This document shows positions 51,363 through 60,042 of a stretch of 64,000 bases of DNA, one piece after another. Source of the stretch: Prauserella shujinwangii (GTDB lineage: Bacteria > Actinomycetota > Actinomycetes > Mycobacteriales > Pseudonocardiaceae). The notes beneath the pieces were generated by a model, which did not search any database, had not been told where the DNA came from, and saw nothing but the letters and a program-made list of their open reading frames with translations. Both the position numbers and the translations under genes were made by a program. The stretch covers positions 32,889 to 96,888 of the forward strand of contig NZ_PVNH01000015.1 in NCBI RefSeq assembly GCF_003001955.1. The letters are read 5' to 3'. How positions within the stretch are numbered: position 1 is the stretch's first letter; each line of letters opens with the position of its first letter.

Positions 51363-52717
51363 ATGACGCTCGACCAGTCCACCGGGACGGACCGCATCCC
51401 CGCGATCACATACCCGCCCGGCGAACTGCTGGCGTGGGCGCACCGGCGGTTCGGCCCCGTCGTGCGGCTGGGCGCGGGGCGGCGGAGGTTCGCCTACCTC
51501 CTCGGTCCCGAGGCGAACCGGTTCGTCTTCGCCCACGACGACCTGTTCCGCGTCCAGGAGGCGTTCGCCGGCCTGGTTCCCGTCGACGGTCCCACGTCAC
51601 TGATCGTGTCCGACGGCCCGGACCACCGGCGGCGGCGCAGGCTGGTGCAGCCCGCGTTGCAGCACCGCCGTGTCGGCGGCTACCTGCGGATCATGGCCGA
51701 CTCCGCCGACGAGGCGATGGCCACCTGGCACGGGGGCACCCGGGTGGACGCCTACCAGGCTTTCCGGGCGGCGATCCGGCGGAGCACCGTACGGTCCCTG
51801 TTCGGACCGCGGCTGGCGCGCGGCGCCGAGGCGCTGTCGGCGGACCTGCAGCCGCTGCTCGACCTGGTCGACCGGCTCCCGGAGGTCGTGAGCCTGCACC
51901 GGAGGCTGCGCACCCCGCGGTGGCGGCGGGCCGCGGCGGCCAGGGCCCGGGTCGACGCCCGCATCCACGCGGAGATCGCGCTGGTCCGGAAGCACCGTGG
52001 GGAGGCGGGCGGACATGTGCTGGCCGCACTGGTGCACGGGCGCGACGGCGACGGCGACGGCCTGTCCGACGACGAGGTGCGTGACCAGGTGGTCACGCTG
52101 ATCGCCGCCGGGTACGAGACGACGAGCGCGGCCATGGCGTGGATCCTGCACGCGCGCGGCACGCATCCGCGGGCCAGGGCGGAGGCCCGCCGGGAGGTGG
52201 CCGCCGTGCTCGGTGACCGGCCGCCGGAGGTGGACGACCTGGCCCGGCTGCCCTACCTGCGGGCCGTGATCACCGAGGGCCTGCGGCTGTACCCGCCCGC
52301 CGTGCTGTCCGCGCGGCACGTCGCGGCGGACTTCGCGTTCGCCGGGCACCGGATCAGGGCGGGCACCACCGTGCTCTACAGCCCGTACGTCACGCACCGG
52401 TCCACTGCGGTCTACCGGGACGCGCGCGCCTTCCGGCCCGAGCGATGGCTCGGCCGGGACGGCGAGCCCGTCCGGCCCGCCCCGCACGAGTGGCTGCCCT
52501 TCGGCGGCGGTACGCACCGGTGCGTCGGCGCCGCCATGGCCACCACCGAACTGTGCGCGCTGCTCGCCCGCTTCCTGGCCCGCCACGACTACCGGCTCCC
52601 GCCGCAGCGGATCACCCCGACCGGATTCGCCGCCATGCGCCCGAAACACGGCCTGTGCGTGGAGATCGCCTGGCCACGCCAGGCCGACCAACCCAGGATG
52701 ACGAGGAGGCACGATGA
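51363..52717 (+). CDS. cytochrome P450
   Basis: The protein is a cytochrome P450 with the I-helix AAGYETTSAAM (about residue 248), the ExxR EGLR (about 305) and the heme Cys loop FGGGTHRCVGAAMA (about 379). The family domain ends near EIAWPR (base ~52680). In the frame that starts at ATG 51363 there is no stop there; it stays open to 53492, running through the next two genes. A missing base between 52680 and 52714 would restore a TGA overlapping the ATG of the next gene (ATGA at 52714-52717), which is the usual arrangement here, so I give 52717 as the inferred end. Electron donors (ferredoxin, reductase) are not beside it. Confidence 0.85.
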
Positions 52718-53352
52718 CCCGTCCGGCCACCACCGAGAACGGCCCGCCGGAGGGACTGGCGCTCGACTGGCGGATCCCGCCGACCCCGCCGGGCGCCGTG
52801 CGCCGGTTCTTCGGTCCCGGCCGTGGCCGCGCGGAGAACGTCGTCGAGCTCGCGGGTCAGCTGACCGGCACGGCGTTGCTGGCCGCGTACCTCGGGCACA
52901 CCGGGGGCTGGAGCGGGCGGTCTCCGCTGGAGCTGGCCGTGCTGGCGGTCATGGTCGTCGACCTGGTCGGCGGGGTGCTGACCAACGCGACCAATCCGGC
53001 GAAGCGCTGGTACCACCGGCCGGGCGCGGGCACTCGGCGCCGCCTGCTGTTCGTGGGCTCCCACCTGGCGTACCTGGTCGCGGTGCCGCTCGTGCTGGAC
53101 GCGGGCGGCTGGGTCTGGTTCGCGGGGAACGCCGCGCTGCTGCTCGGCTCCGCGATCCTGCTGGAGGCGCTGCCGGTGCACCTCAAGCGGCCCGCGGCGA
53201 TGGGCCTGTACCTCGGCGCCGTGCTCGTCAACCTCACGTGGCTGCCGCTGCCGGCCGCGCTGCTGTGGTTCCCGGTGCTGTTCTATCTCAAGCTGCTGGT
53301 CTGCTTCCTCGTTCCCGAGGCGCCCCTCGTGCGCGCCACCACCACCCGTTGA
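52714..53352 (+). CDS. integral membrane protein of the P450 cassette
   Basis: The 212-aa product has a hydrophilic N-terminus of about 40 residues and five or six membrane helices. The loop TNATNPAKRWYHRPGAG near residue 90 is distinctive, but I cannot assign a family. Its ATG lies in the ATGA that would end the P450, with GGAGG upstream, so it is co-translated with the P450. It may be a membrane partner of the P450 or of the F420-dependent enzyme that follows 28 bases later. Confidence 0.75.
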   Translation: MTRPATTENGPPEGLALDWRIPPTPPGAVRRFFGPGRGRAENVVELAGQLTGTALLAAYLGHTGGWSGRSPLELAVLAVMVVDLVGGVLTNATNPAKRWYHRPGAGTRRRLLFVGSHLAYLVAVPLVLDAGGWVWFAGNAALLLGSAILLEALPVHLKRPAAMGLYLGAVLVNLTWLPLPAALLWFPVLFYLKLLVCFLVPEAPLVRATTTR

Positions 53353-53380
53353 GCACCAGCCCCGGCACCGAGGAGTCACC

Positions 53381-53854
53381 GTGGAGATCGTCAAGCGCGT
53401 CCGCCCGCCGAGGGGCCTCGCCAGGCTGCTGTTCCGGTTGCCGGTCCACGTCTACCGGCTGGGACTGGGCAGGATCTTCGGCACCCGGATGATGCTGCTG
53501 CACCACACCGGCCGGGTTTCCGGCCTGCCCCGGCGAACCGTCGTCGAGGTGGTCGAGCGCGACCCCGGTGGTTACGTGGCCGCGTCCGGGTTCGGCCCGA
53601 GGGCGGACTGGTACCGCAACGTCCGGGCGAACCCGGACGTCACCCTCCAGGTCGGCGGGCGCACCGTGCGGGCCACCGCACGGCCGCTGCCCGAGGCCGA
53701 GGGCGGCGAGGTGATGGCCCGCTACGGGCGGCGGCACCCGCGGGCCGCGCGGCGGCTGAGCGGGCTGATGGGCTTCGCCGTCGACGGGACCGAGGCCGAC
53801 TACCGGGAGCTGGGCCGCCAGATCCCGTTCGTCCGCTTCGAACCGGGTGACTGA
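53381..53854 (+). CDS. DDN-type F420-dependent oxidoreductase
   Basis: The 157-aa protein matches the deazaflavin (F420)-dependent nitroreductase (DDN) family: the TRMMLLHHTGRVSGLPRRTVVEVV segment (shown in part as LLHHTGRVSGLPRRT) near residue 37, the ASGFGPRADWYRNVRANPDV loop (part: GPRADWYRNVRANP) near 72, and a C-terminal helix. It uses F420H2 to reduce quinones, nitro groups or aromatic rings. GTG 53381 follows GAGGAG. It is the last gene of the TetR-P450-membrane cassette, suggesting a joint role in modifying or detoxifying a hydrophobic compound. Confidence 0.9.
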   Translation: MEIVKRVRPPRGLARLLFRLPVHVYRLGLGRIFGTRMMLLHHTGRVSGLPRRTVVEVVERDPGGYVAASGFGPRADWYRNVRANPDVTLQVGGRTVRATARPLPEAEGGEVMARYGRRHPRAARRLSGLMGFAVDGTEADYRELGRQIPFVRFEPGD

Positions 53855-53936
53855 CCGGCCGCCCGCGCAGCCCGGTGGCGGCCGTTTCGCCGGCCCCGGA
53901 CGGGGAACCCCGTGCTCCCGGCGGAAGGAGCCAGCC

Positions 53937-54119
53937 ATGCAGGACGACGAGCGCCACCGGAAGGACGCCTCCGGCCTTCCCGTGCCCGACCCGCCCGAGG
54001 GCGGACCGAACCGGGACGACGACAGCCCCGATCCGGCCGACCTCGCACCCGGCTTCGGTGGCACGTCGCGGACCCGGCCCCCGAGCACCGACGAGGACGA
54101 GGACGAGCCGACCGGGTGA
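53937..54119 (+). CDS. small acidic disordered protein
   Basis: The 60-aa product is rich in Asp, Glu, Pro and Arg, with no hydrophobic core, and ends TDEDEDEPTG. The ATG at 53937 has GGAAGGAG seven bases upstream, a strong ribosome binding site that supports translation. It lies 82 bases after the DDN gene on the same strand. No function can be inferred from its sequence. Confidence 0.55.
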   Translation: MQDDERHRKDASGLPVPDPPEGGPNRDDDSPDPADLAPGFGGTSRTRPPSTDEDEDEPTG

Positions 54120-54175
54120 CCGAGGTCCCCGCGACCTGAGGGGCATGGCCCGGCCACGGCATCTCCCCCGTCGTG

Positions 54176-54203
54176 TTGGACGTTTCGTCCAGTGCGTTAT
54201 ACG
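54176..54203 (+). promoter_or_regulatory. promoter with overlapping palindrome
   Basis: TTGGAC (54176-54181) and TATACG (54198-54203) are spaced by 16 bases and resemble a -35/-10 pair. TGGACGTTTCGTCCA (54177-54191), an inverted repeat, covers the -35. It lies 34 bases upstream of the YheO-type regulator start, consistent with autoregulation. Confidence 0.5.
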
Positions 54204-54237
54204 CTGAGTCCAAACTCGGCGGGCGAACGGGGCGGGC

Positions 54238-54909
54238 ATGGACGCGGAACGGGACGCGATACTCCGCGCGCTCGGGCCGGTCGCCGACGGCATCGCGGCG
54301 ACGCTCGGCTCGTTCTGCGAGGTGGTGGTGCACGACTTCCGGCGGCCCGAACGCTCCGTCGTCGCCATCGCGGGCTCGGTCACCGGGCGCGGGGTCGGCG
54401 GTGCGATGAGCGAGATCGGCATGGGCCTGCTCGCGCGCGGCGACGACGCGGCCGACGAGCTGAACTACGTCACCCGGACCCGGGACGGCAAGCTGGTCAA
54501 GTCGTCGACGATGGTCCTGCGCGACAGCACCGGCTCGGTGTTCGGTGCGCTGTGCGTCAACCTCGACCTCACCGCCGTGACCCAGGCGCACGGCGTCCTC
54601 GCCGAGCTCACCGGCGTGACCACCGCGGCGACCGTGCCGACCACGACGTTCGGCGACGACATCGACGCCGTGGTCGACGCGGTGGTGGACGCCCACCAGC
54701 TGCGGGAGGGCAGGCCGTGGGCCGAGCTCAGCCGGGCCGAGCGGCTGCGGCTGTTCCGCGGGCTGCACGAGCGAGGCGTGTTCGCCGTGCGCCGGGCCGT
54801 CCCGCAGGTCGCCGCACGGCTCGGCATCTCCCGCGCCTCCGCGTACAACTACCTCGCCGAAGTGCGCCAGGAGTCCACTTCGGATGGTTCGGTCCCCCAG
54901 GAAGGATGA
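54238..54909 (+). CDS. YheO-type PAS-HTH transcriptional regulator
   Basis: The 223-aa protein has the YheO-like PAS_6 domain at the N-terminus (FCEVVVHDF near residue 26, SVTGRGVGG near 46, and LRDSTGSVFGALCVNLD near 97) and a C-terminal HTH with RRAVPQVAARLGISRASAYNYL (shown as VAARLGISRASAYNYL) near residue 190. Related regulators control amino acid catabolism or D-amino acid responses. Its stop is three bases before the dehydratase start, so it probably controls that operon with its own promoter. Confidence 0.88.
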   Translation: MDAERDAILRALGPVADGIAATLGSFCEVVVHDFRRPERSVVAIAGSVTGRGVGGAMSEIGMGLLARGDDAADELNYVTRTRDGKLVKSSTMVLRDSTGSVFGALCVNLDLTAVTQAHGVLAELTGVTTAATVPTTTFGDDIDAVVDAVVDAHQLREGRPWAELSRAERLRLFRGLHERGVFAVRRAVPQVAARLGISRASAYNYLAEVRQESTSDGSVPQEG

Positions 54910-54911
54910 CC

Positions 54912-55880
54912 ATGTCCCCCACCGCCCCGGTCACGCTCGACGACGTCCGCGCCGCCGCCGCGCGGATCAAGGAGGCCGCGCACCGCACCCCCGTGCTGCG
55001 GTCGCGCACACTCGACGCGATCGCCGGTGCCGAGGTGTACCTCAAGTGCGAGAACTTCCAGCGGATCGGAGCGTTCAAGTTCCGCGGCGCGTACCACGCG
55101 ATCTCCCGGCTCTCCCCGGAGCAGCGCGCGAAGGGCATCGCCGCCTACTCCTCGGGCAACCACGCCCAGGCGGTCGCCCTCGCCGCCAGGGAACTCGGCG
55201 GCACCGCCGTCATCCTGATGCCCGAGGACACCCCGGAGTCCAAGCGGGACGCCGTCGCGGGCTACGGCGCGGAGATCGTCACCTACGACCGCTACACCGG
55301 CGACCGGACGGCGATCGGGGAGGCGCTGGCCGCCGACCGGGGCCTCGCGCTCGTCCCGCCGTACGAGCACCCGCACGTGATCGCCGGTCAGGGCACCGCG
55401 GCCCTGGAGCTGATCGATGAGGCGGGTGAGCTCGACGCGCTGCTGGTACCGGTGGGCGGCGGCGGCCTGATCGCGGGCAGCGCGACGGTGGCCAAGGGAC
55501 TGCGCGGCGGCGGCCTCGGCGTGCTCGGGGTCGAGCCGGCGGCGGGGGACGACACCAAGCGGTCGCTGGAGGCGGGCAGGCGCGTGCCGATCCCGGTGCC
55601 GCGCACGATCGCCGACGGCCAGGCCGCCGACATCCCCGGCGAGCTGACGTTCTCGATCAACCAGCGGCTCGTCGACGGCATCGAACTGGTCACCGACGAG
55701 CAGATCCGGGAGGCGATGCGGTTCGCCTTCGAGCGCCTCAAGATCGTGCTGGAGCCCAGTGGGGCCACCGCGCTGGCCGCCGTGCTGGGCGGCGCCGCAC
55801 CGCGCACGGCCCGCCGCGTGGGCGTGCTCCTCTCCGGCGGCAACATCGGCGCCCGGCGGTTCGCCGAGATCTGCGGCTGA
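54912..55880 (+). CDS. PLP-dependent serine/threonine dehydratase
   Basis: The 322-aa fold type II PLP enzyme has the Lys in GAFKFRGA near residue 52, the SSGNHAQAVA substrate loop near 76, the glycine-rich PLP phosphate loop VPVGGGGLIAG near 178 and a SGGN end. It deaminates serine or threonine, or racemises serine; length and motifs suit the L-threo-3-hydroxyaspartate/serine-threonine dehydratase group without a regulatory domain. ATG 54912 has AGGAAGG six bases upstream; ATG 54906 is possible. Paired with a YheO-type regulator it probably serves amino acid catabolism. Confidence 0.93.
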   Translation: MSPTAPVTLDDVRAAAARIKEAAHRTPVLRSRTLDAIAGAEVYLKCENFQRIGAFKFRGAYHAISRLSPEQRAKGIAAYSSGNHAQAVALAARELGGTAVILMPEDTPESKRDAVAGYGAEIVTYDRYTGDRTAIGEALAADRGLALVPPYEHPHVIAGQGTAALELIDEAGELDALLVPVGGGGLIAGSATVAKGLRGGGLGVLGVEPAAGDDTKRSLEAGRRVPIPVPRTIADGQAADIPGELTFSINQRLVDGIELVTDEQIREAMRFAFERLKIVLEPSGATALAAVLGGAAPRTARRVGVLLSGGNIGARRFAEICG

Positions 55881-55930
55881 CGGCGTTCCGCTCCGGCACA
55901 GGTCACAGCGGCGAGGCTGGACAGCGCTCT

Positions 55931-55967
55931 CTCGGTTGTTTAGGTTAGCCTCACTTAATCAACCGAG
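55931..55967. promoter_or_regulatory. IdeR/DtxR iron box with outer palindrome
   Basis: TTAGGTTAGCCTCACTTAA (55940-55958) matches the 19-bp iron box, TTAGGTTAG followed by a near-complementary half, and lies 24 bases before the siderophore importer operon. It is framed by CTCGGTTG (55931-55938) and CAACCGAG (55960-55967), a perfect 8-bp inverted repeat. Repression by iron-loaded IdeR/DtxR is expected. Confidence 0.85.
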
Positions 55968-55982
55968 TGATCGAGGTGCGGG

Positions 55983-56828
55983 GTGCTGGACAGCGGAAAA
56001 CCGGACGGCGAGCCGGGCGGGGCCACGGTCAGTGGCTCCCGGCTGGACATCGGCTACCACGGCACCCGGGTCGTCCACGGCGCGTCGATCGAGCTGCGGG
56101 CGGGCCGGGTGACCACGCTCGTCGGTCCCAACGGCAGCGGGAAGTCGACCCTGCTGCGGGCGCTGGCGCGGCTGCACCGGCCGGACCGCGGTGAGGTGCG
56201 GCTGGCGGACGGCACGTCGGCCTTCGCGTTGTCCGCCAAGGAGTTCGCGCGCCGGGTCACGCTGCTCGCACAGAGCAGGCCGACGCCGAGCGGGGTGACC
56301 GTCGCCGACGTCGTGGCCTACGGCCGCCACCCGTATCGCGGGCGCTGGCGTGGTGACGACCCGGAGGGGAGCCGCGCGATCGCCCGGGCCATGGAGGTCA
56401 CCGGCGTCACCGGCATGGCCGACCGCCCCGCCGACCAGCTCTCCGGAGGGGAGCTGCAACGGGTGTGGCTCGCGACGTGCCTGGCGCAGGACACCCGCGT
56501 GCTGCTGCTGGACGAACCCACGACCTTCCTCGACCTGCGGTACCAGGTGGAGATCCTCGACCTGGTCCGCGAGCTGGCCGACGACCACGCCGTCGCGGTC
56601 GGTGTGGTGCTGCACGACCTCAACCAGGCCGCCGCGATCGGCGACCACGTGGTCCTGCTGCACGGCGGTGTGGTGCGAGCCGGCGGAACGCCTGCGGAGG
56701 TGCTCACCGGCGAGCACCTCACCGAGGTGTACGGCATCCGGATCGAGGTCGACACCGACCCCGCGACGGGAACGCTGGTCGCCCGCCCGGTCGGCAGGCA
56801 CACCCGGCGGACGGCCGTGCCCCGGTAG
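55983..56828 (+). CDS. siderophore ABC transporter ATPase
   Basis: The 281-aa protein is a FecE/FhuC-type ATPase: Walker A GPNGSGKST near residue 48, the LLAQSRPTPSGVTVADVV Q-loop region (part: AQSRPTPSGVTVADVV), the signature LSGGELQR near 152 and Walker B LLLDEPTTFLD. The R-rich loop YGRHPYRGRW is typical of iron-siderophore importers. GTG at 55983 follows the iron box by 24 bases. It heads a three-gene operon: ATPase, binding lipoprotein, fused permease. Confidence 0.93.
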   Translation: MLDSGKPDGEPGGATVSGSRLDIGYHGTRVVHGASIELRAGRVTTLVGPNGSGKSTLLRALARLHRPDRGEVRLADGTSAFALSAKEFARRVTLLAQSRPTPSGVTVADVVAYGRHPYRGRWRGDDPEGSRAIARAMEVTGVTGMADRPADQLSGGELQRVWLATCLAQDTRVLLLDEPTTFLDLRYQVEILDLVRELADDHAVAVGVVLHDLNQAAAIGDHVVLLHGGVVRAGGTPAEVLTGEHLTEVYGIRIEVDTDPATGTLVARPVGRHTRRTAVPR

Positions 56829-56883
56829 CACCCGGCCCGCCCGAACACCACCACGAATCCCTGTCAGCGAACGGAGTTCTGTC

Positions 56884-57873
56884 ATGCCCGGAAAACGCCT
56901 CGCCGCGCTCGCCGGCTGCGCCCTGCTGCTGCTCGGCGCGTGCGGCACCACCGAACCGCCCGCGGAAGGCGACCGTTCCCCGGCACCGGCGGGGGCCTCC
57001 GGCGGTCCGGTCACCGTCACCGACAGCCGCGGTGCGGAGATCACGCTCGACGCGCCCGCCGAACGGGTCGTCGCGCTGGAGTGGGCCGAGGCGGAGATGC
57101 TCGTGACCCTCGGCGTCATGCCCGTGGGCGTCAGCCAGGTCGAGGACTACGGCAAGTGGGTCACCGCCGCGAAGCTCGACGCGAGCGTGCGCGACGTCGG
57201 TACCCGCGCGGAACCCAATGTGGACACGATCGTCGGTCTCGAGCCCGACCTGGTGGTGATGGAGGGCTACCGCAGTGCGCCCCTCGTCGAGCAGCTGGAG
57301 CAGTACGTGCCCGTGCTCGTCACCGAGGGCAGCGACGCCGGGGACAACCTGAACCGCATGCGGGACGACTTCACCATGATCGCCGAGGCCGTGGGCGAGC
57401 GGGCCGAGGCCGAGCGGGTGCTGTCCGGCTTCGACGCCGCGCTGGCCGAGACCAAGCGGAAGATCGCCGACGCGGGCGCGGCCGGCGAGTCCTTCGTCAT
57501 CGCCGACGGCTGGCAGGAGGGCAACGCGATCGCGATCCGCCCCTACGGCGAGGGCGCGCTGGCGTCGCAGCTGGCCATCGCGGCCGGGCTGCGCAACGCC
57601 TGGCCCGGCGAGGTGGACAAGGTGTGGGGGCTCGGCCAGACCGATGTGGAGGGTCTCACCACGATCACCGACGAGGACGCGCGGTTCCTCTACAGCGCCT
57701 CCGGCGGCGAGGACGTGTTCGCCGATGGGCTCGCGGACAACGCGATCTGGAAGTCGCTGCCGTTTGTGCGGGCCGGGCACGTGCACCGGATGAGCGACGG
57801 TATCTGGACGTTCGGTGGCCCGGCGTCCAGCGAGCAGTTCCTCGATGAGCTCGTCTCGGTCTTCGCCTCGTGA
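56884..57873 (+). CDS. iron-siderophore binding lipoprotein
   Basis: The 329-aa protein has a lipoprotein signal with lipobox LLGAC (Cys near residue 20) and the FecB/FepB-type domain: VVALEWAEAEMLVTLGVMPVGV near residue 62 (shown as ALEWAEAEMLVTLGVMPVG), GTRAEPNVDTIVGLEPDLVV and a long backbone helix. It captures a ferric siderophore at the cell surface. ATG 56884 lies 55 bases after the ATPase stop; its stop overlaps the permease GTG. Confidence 0.93.
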   Translation: MPGKRLAALAGCALLLLGACGTTEPPAEGDRSPAPAGASGGPVTVTDSRGAEITLDAPAERVVALEWAEAEMLVTLGVMPVGVSQVEDYGKWVTAAKLDASVRDVGTRAEPNVDTIVGLEPDLVVMEGYRSAPLVEQLEQYVPVLVTEGSDAGDNLNRMRDDFTMIAEAVGERAEAERVLSGFDAALAETKRKIADAGAAGESFVIADGWQEGNAIAIRPYGEGALASQLAIAAGLRNAWPGEVDKVWGLGQTDVEGLTTITDEDARFLYSASGGEDVFADGLADNAIWKSLPFVRAGHVHRMSDGIWTFGGPASSEQFLDELVSVFAS

Positions 57874-60002
57874 GCTCGACGGCCACGGCCGAGGCTCCCG
57901 GATCGTCCGACCCGGACCTCCGGCCCGCTCCCCCGGAACGCCCGGTCCCGGCGGCGCTCGCGCTGCTGGCGGCCGGGCTCGCCGTGGTCGCGCTGTCGGC
58001 GGTGCACCTCACCCAGGGCACGTCCGCCGTCGGGGCACTGGACCTGCTCCGGATCGCCTTCGGCGGCGACGACCAGGACGCCGCGCGCGTGCTGGTCGCG
58101 TCCCGGCTGCCCCGGTTGCTCGCCGGGGTCGCGGTCGGGGTGGCGCTCGGCATCGCCGGGGCGGTGCTGCAGTCCCTCGCCCGCAACCCGCTGGCCTCAC
58201 CGGACACGCTCGCGATCAACGCGGGAGCGCATCTGGCCGTGGTGCTCTCCGCGGCGTTCGGGTTCTCGCTCGCGGCCGGGGTCCCCTTCCTCGGTGGCAT
58301 GGCCACGCTGAGCGTGGCGTTCTTCGGCGGGCTGGCCGCGGCCGGGCTGGTGCTGCTGCTGTCGGCCGGCGGGGCGTCGGGCCCGACCCGGCTGATCCTC
58401 GCCGGTGCCGCGATCGCGCTGGCGCTCAACGCGCTCACGATGCTGTTCCTGGTGCTGAAGGAGCAGGAGACGGTCGGCCTGTTCGCGTGGGGCAGCGGCT
58501 CGCTCGTGCAGATCGACCTCACGGCCGTCACGCAGACCGCCCCGGTGATCGCGCTGGCGGTGGCGGCCTGCTTCCTGCTGGGGCATCGCCTGGACATCCT
58601 CGCGCTCGGCGACGACACCGCGTCGGTGCTCGGCGTGCCCGTGCGGCGGACCCGGCTGGCGGCGACGCTGCTCGCGGTGCTGCTGGCCACCTCGGCGGTC
58701 ACGCTCGCCGGGCCGATCGGGTTCGTCGGGCTGTGCGCGCCCGCGATCGTCCGGCTGCTCGGCTCGCGGATCCCGCGGCTGCACCGGCACCGGCTGCTGT
58801 TCCCCCTCGCGGGGCTCACCGGCGTGGTGGTCGTGCTGGCCGCCGACGTCGCCGTCCGGGCCGCGCTCGGCGGTCAGGCCGGGGTGGACATCCCGACCGG
58901 CGTGGTCACCACGATCGCCGGTGCGCTGCTGCTGGTGTGGCTGGCCCGCGGGTACCGCGGCTCCGGACCGGCGCGGCAGCGCCCGGCCGCGCACGCGGGC
59001 ACGGTCCGCGGCGGGCGGGCGGTGGCGCTGGTGCTGGTCGCGCTGTCCGCGCTCGTGGTGGCCGCACTGGCCGCCGGGATGCTGCTGGGCGACACGGGCG
59101 TGCTCACCGGGGACATCGTGAACTGGATGCGGGAGCGCACCGGTCCCGCGCTGACGTTCGTCCTCGACCAGCGGTACCCCCGGGTGCTGGCGGCGCTGCT
59201 CGCGGGCGCGGCGCTGGCGGTCGCCGGGGCCGCCGTCCAGGCCGTCTGCCGCAACCCGCTGGCCGAGCCGGGACTGCTCGGCATCACGGCAGGCGCCGGG
59301 GTCGGTGCCGTCGCGCTGATCACCCTCGTGCCGCTCGCGGGGGCGTGGACGCTGTCCGCCGTCGCGGGTGGGTGCGCGGTGCTGACGTTCGCCGCCGTGT
59401 ACGGCCTGGCCTGGCGGGCCGGGCTGGACTCCGACCGGCTCGTGCTGATCGGCATCGGGGTGTGGATGGGCGGCAACGCCCTGATCACGTTCCTCATCGT
59501 CGCGTTCGACCCGTGGAACACGGCGAAGGCGCTGACCTGGCTGTCCGGATCGACGTACGGGCGGACCCCCGCGCACCTGCTGCCCGTCGCGGTGGCCCTG
59601 GTCGTGCTGGTGCCCGTGATCGCCCTCGCCCACCGTGAGCTCGACGTGCTGGCCCTCGACGACGACACCCCGCGTGTGCTCGGGATCCGGCTGGAGCGCA
59701 CGCGTCTCGTCGTGCTCGGCGCGGCGGCGCTGCTCACCGCCACCGCGGTCGCGGCGGTCGGCGTGATCGGCTTCGTCGGTCTCGTGGCACCGCACATGGC
59801 CCGCGCTCTGGTCGGCGGCAGGCACTCGCGGGTCATCCCGGTCGCGGCCCTGCTCGGCGCGCTGCTGATCTCGCTGGCCGACACGCTCGGCCGCACGGTG
59901 ATCGCCCCGGCCCAGATTCCCGCGGGGCTGCTCACCGCGATGGTCGGCACGCCGTACTTCGTGTGGCTGCTCTGGCGGACCCGCGCCGCCGCGGCCCGGT
60001 GA
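57870..60002 (+). CDS. fused iron-siderophore permease (FhuB type)
   Basis: The 710-aa protein contains two FecCD domains in tandem (about 30-345 and 375-700), each with ten helices. Each half carries the family's docking region (SLARNPLASPD in the first, AVCRNPLAEPG in the second) and an LALGDDTA / LALDDDTP segment followed by an AGPIGFVGL / VGVIGFVGL loop. Fusion of both halves is the FhuB arrangement, so one gene makes the complete channel. GTG 57870 overlaps the binding protein stop. A strong hairpin terminator follows at 60004. Confidence 0.94.
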   Translation: MSSTATAEAPGSSDPDLRPAPPERPVPAALALLAAGLAVVALSAVHLTQGTSAVGALDLLRIAFGGDDQDAARVLVASRLPRLLAGVAVGVALGIAGAVLQSLARNPLASPDTLAINAGAHLAVVLSAAFGFSLAAGVPFLGGMATLSVAFFGGLAAAGLVLLLSAGGASGPTRLILAGAAIALALNALTMLFLVLKEQETVGLFAWGSGSLVQIDLTAVTQTAPVIALAVAACFLLGHRLDILALGDDTASVLGVPVRRTRLAATLLAVLLATSAVTLAGPIGFVGLCAPAIVRLLGSRIPRLHRHRLLFPLAGLTGVVVVLAADVAVRAALGGQAGVDIPTGVVTTIAGALLLVWLARGYRGSGPARQRPAAHAGTVRGGRAVALVLVALSALVVAALAAGMLLGDTGVLTGDIVNWMRERTGPALTFVLDQRYPRVLAALLAGAALAVAGAAVQAVCRNPLAEPGLLGITAGAGVGAVALITLVPLAGAWTLSAVAGGCAVLTFAAVYGLAWRAGLDSDRLVLIGIGVWMGGNALITFLIVAFDPWNTAKALTWLSGSTYGRTPAHLLPVAVALVVLVPVIALAHRELDVLALDDDTPRVLGIRLERTRLVVLGAAALLTATAVAAVGVIGFVGLVAPHMARALVGGRHSRVIPVAALLGALLISLADTLGRTVIAPAQIPAGLLTAMVGTPYFVWLLWRTRAAAAR

Positions 60003-60003
60003 C

Positions 60004-60038
60004 GGCCGGGTGGCGGCCCCGGCGGCCGCCACCCGGCC
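60004..60038. terminator. bidirectional hairpin terminator
   Basis: GGCCGGGTGGCGGCC (60004-60018) and GGCCGCCACCCGGCC (60024-60038) pair perfectly over 15 bases around a five-base loop. It fills the 40-base gap between the convergent permease and PepSY genes. Confidence 0.8.
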
Positions 60039-60042
60039 GTGG

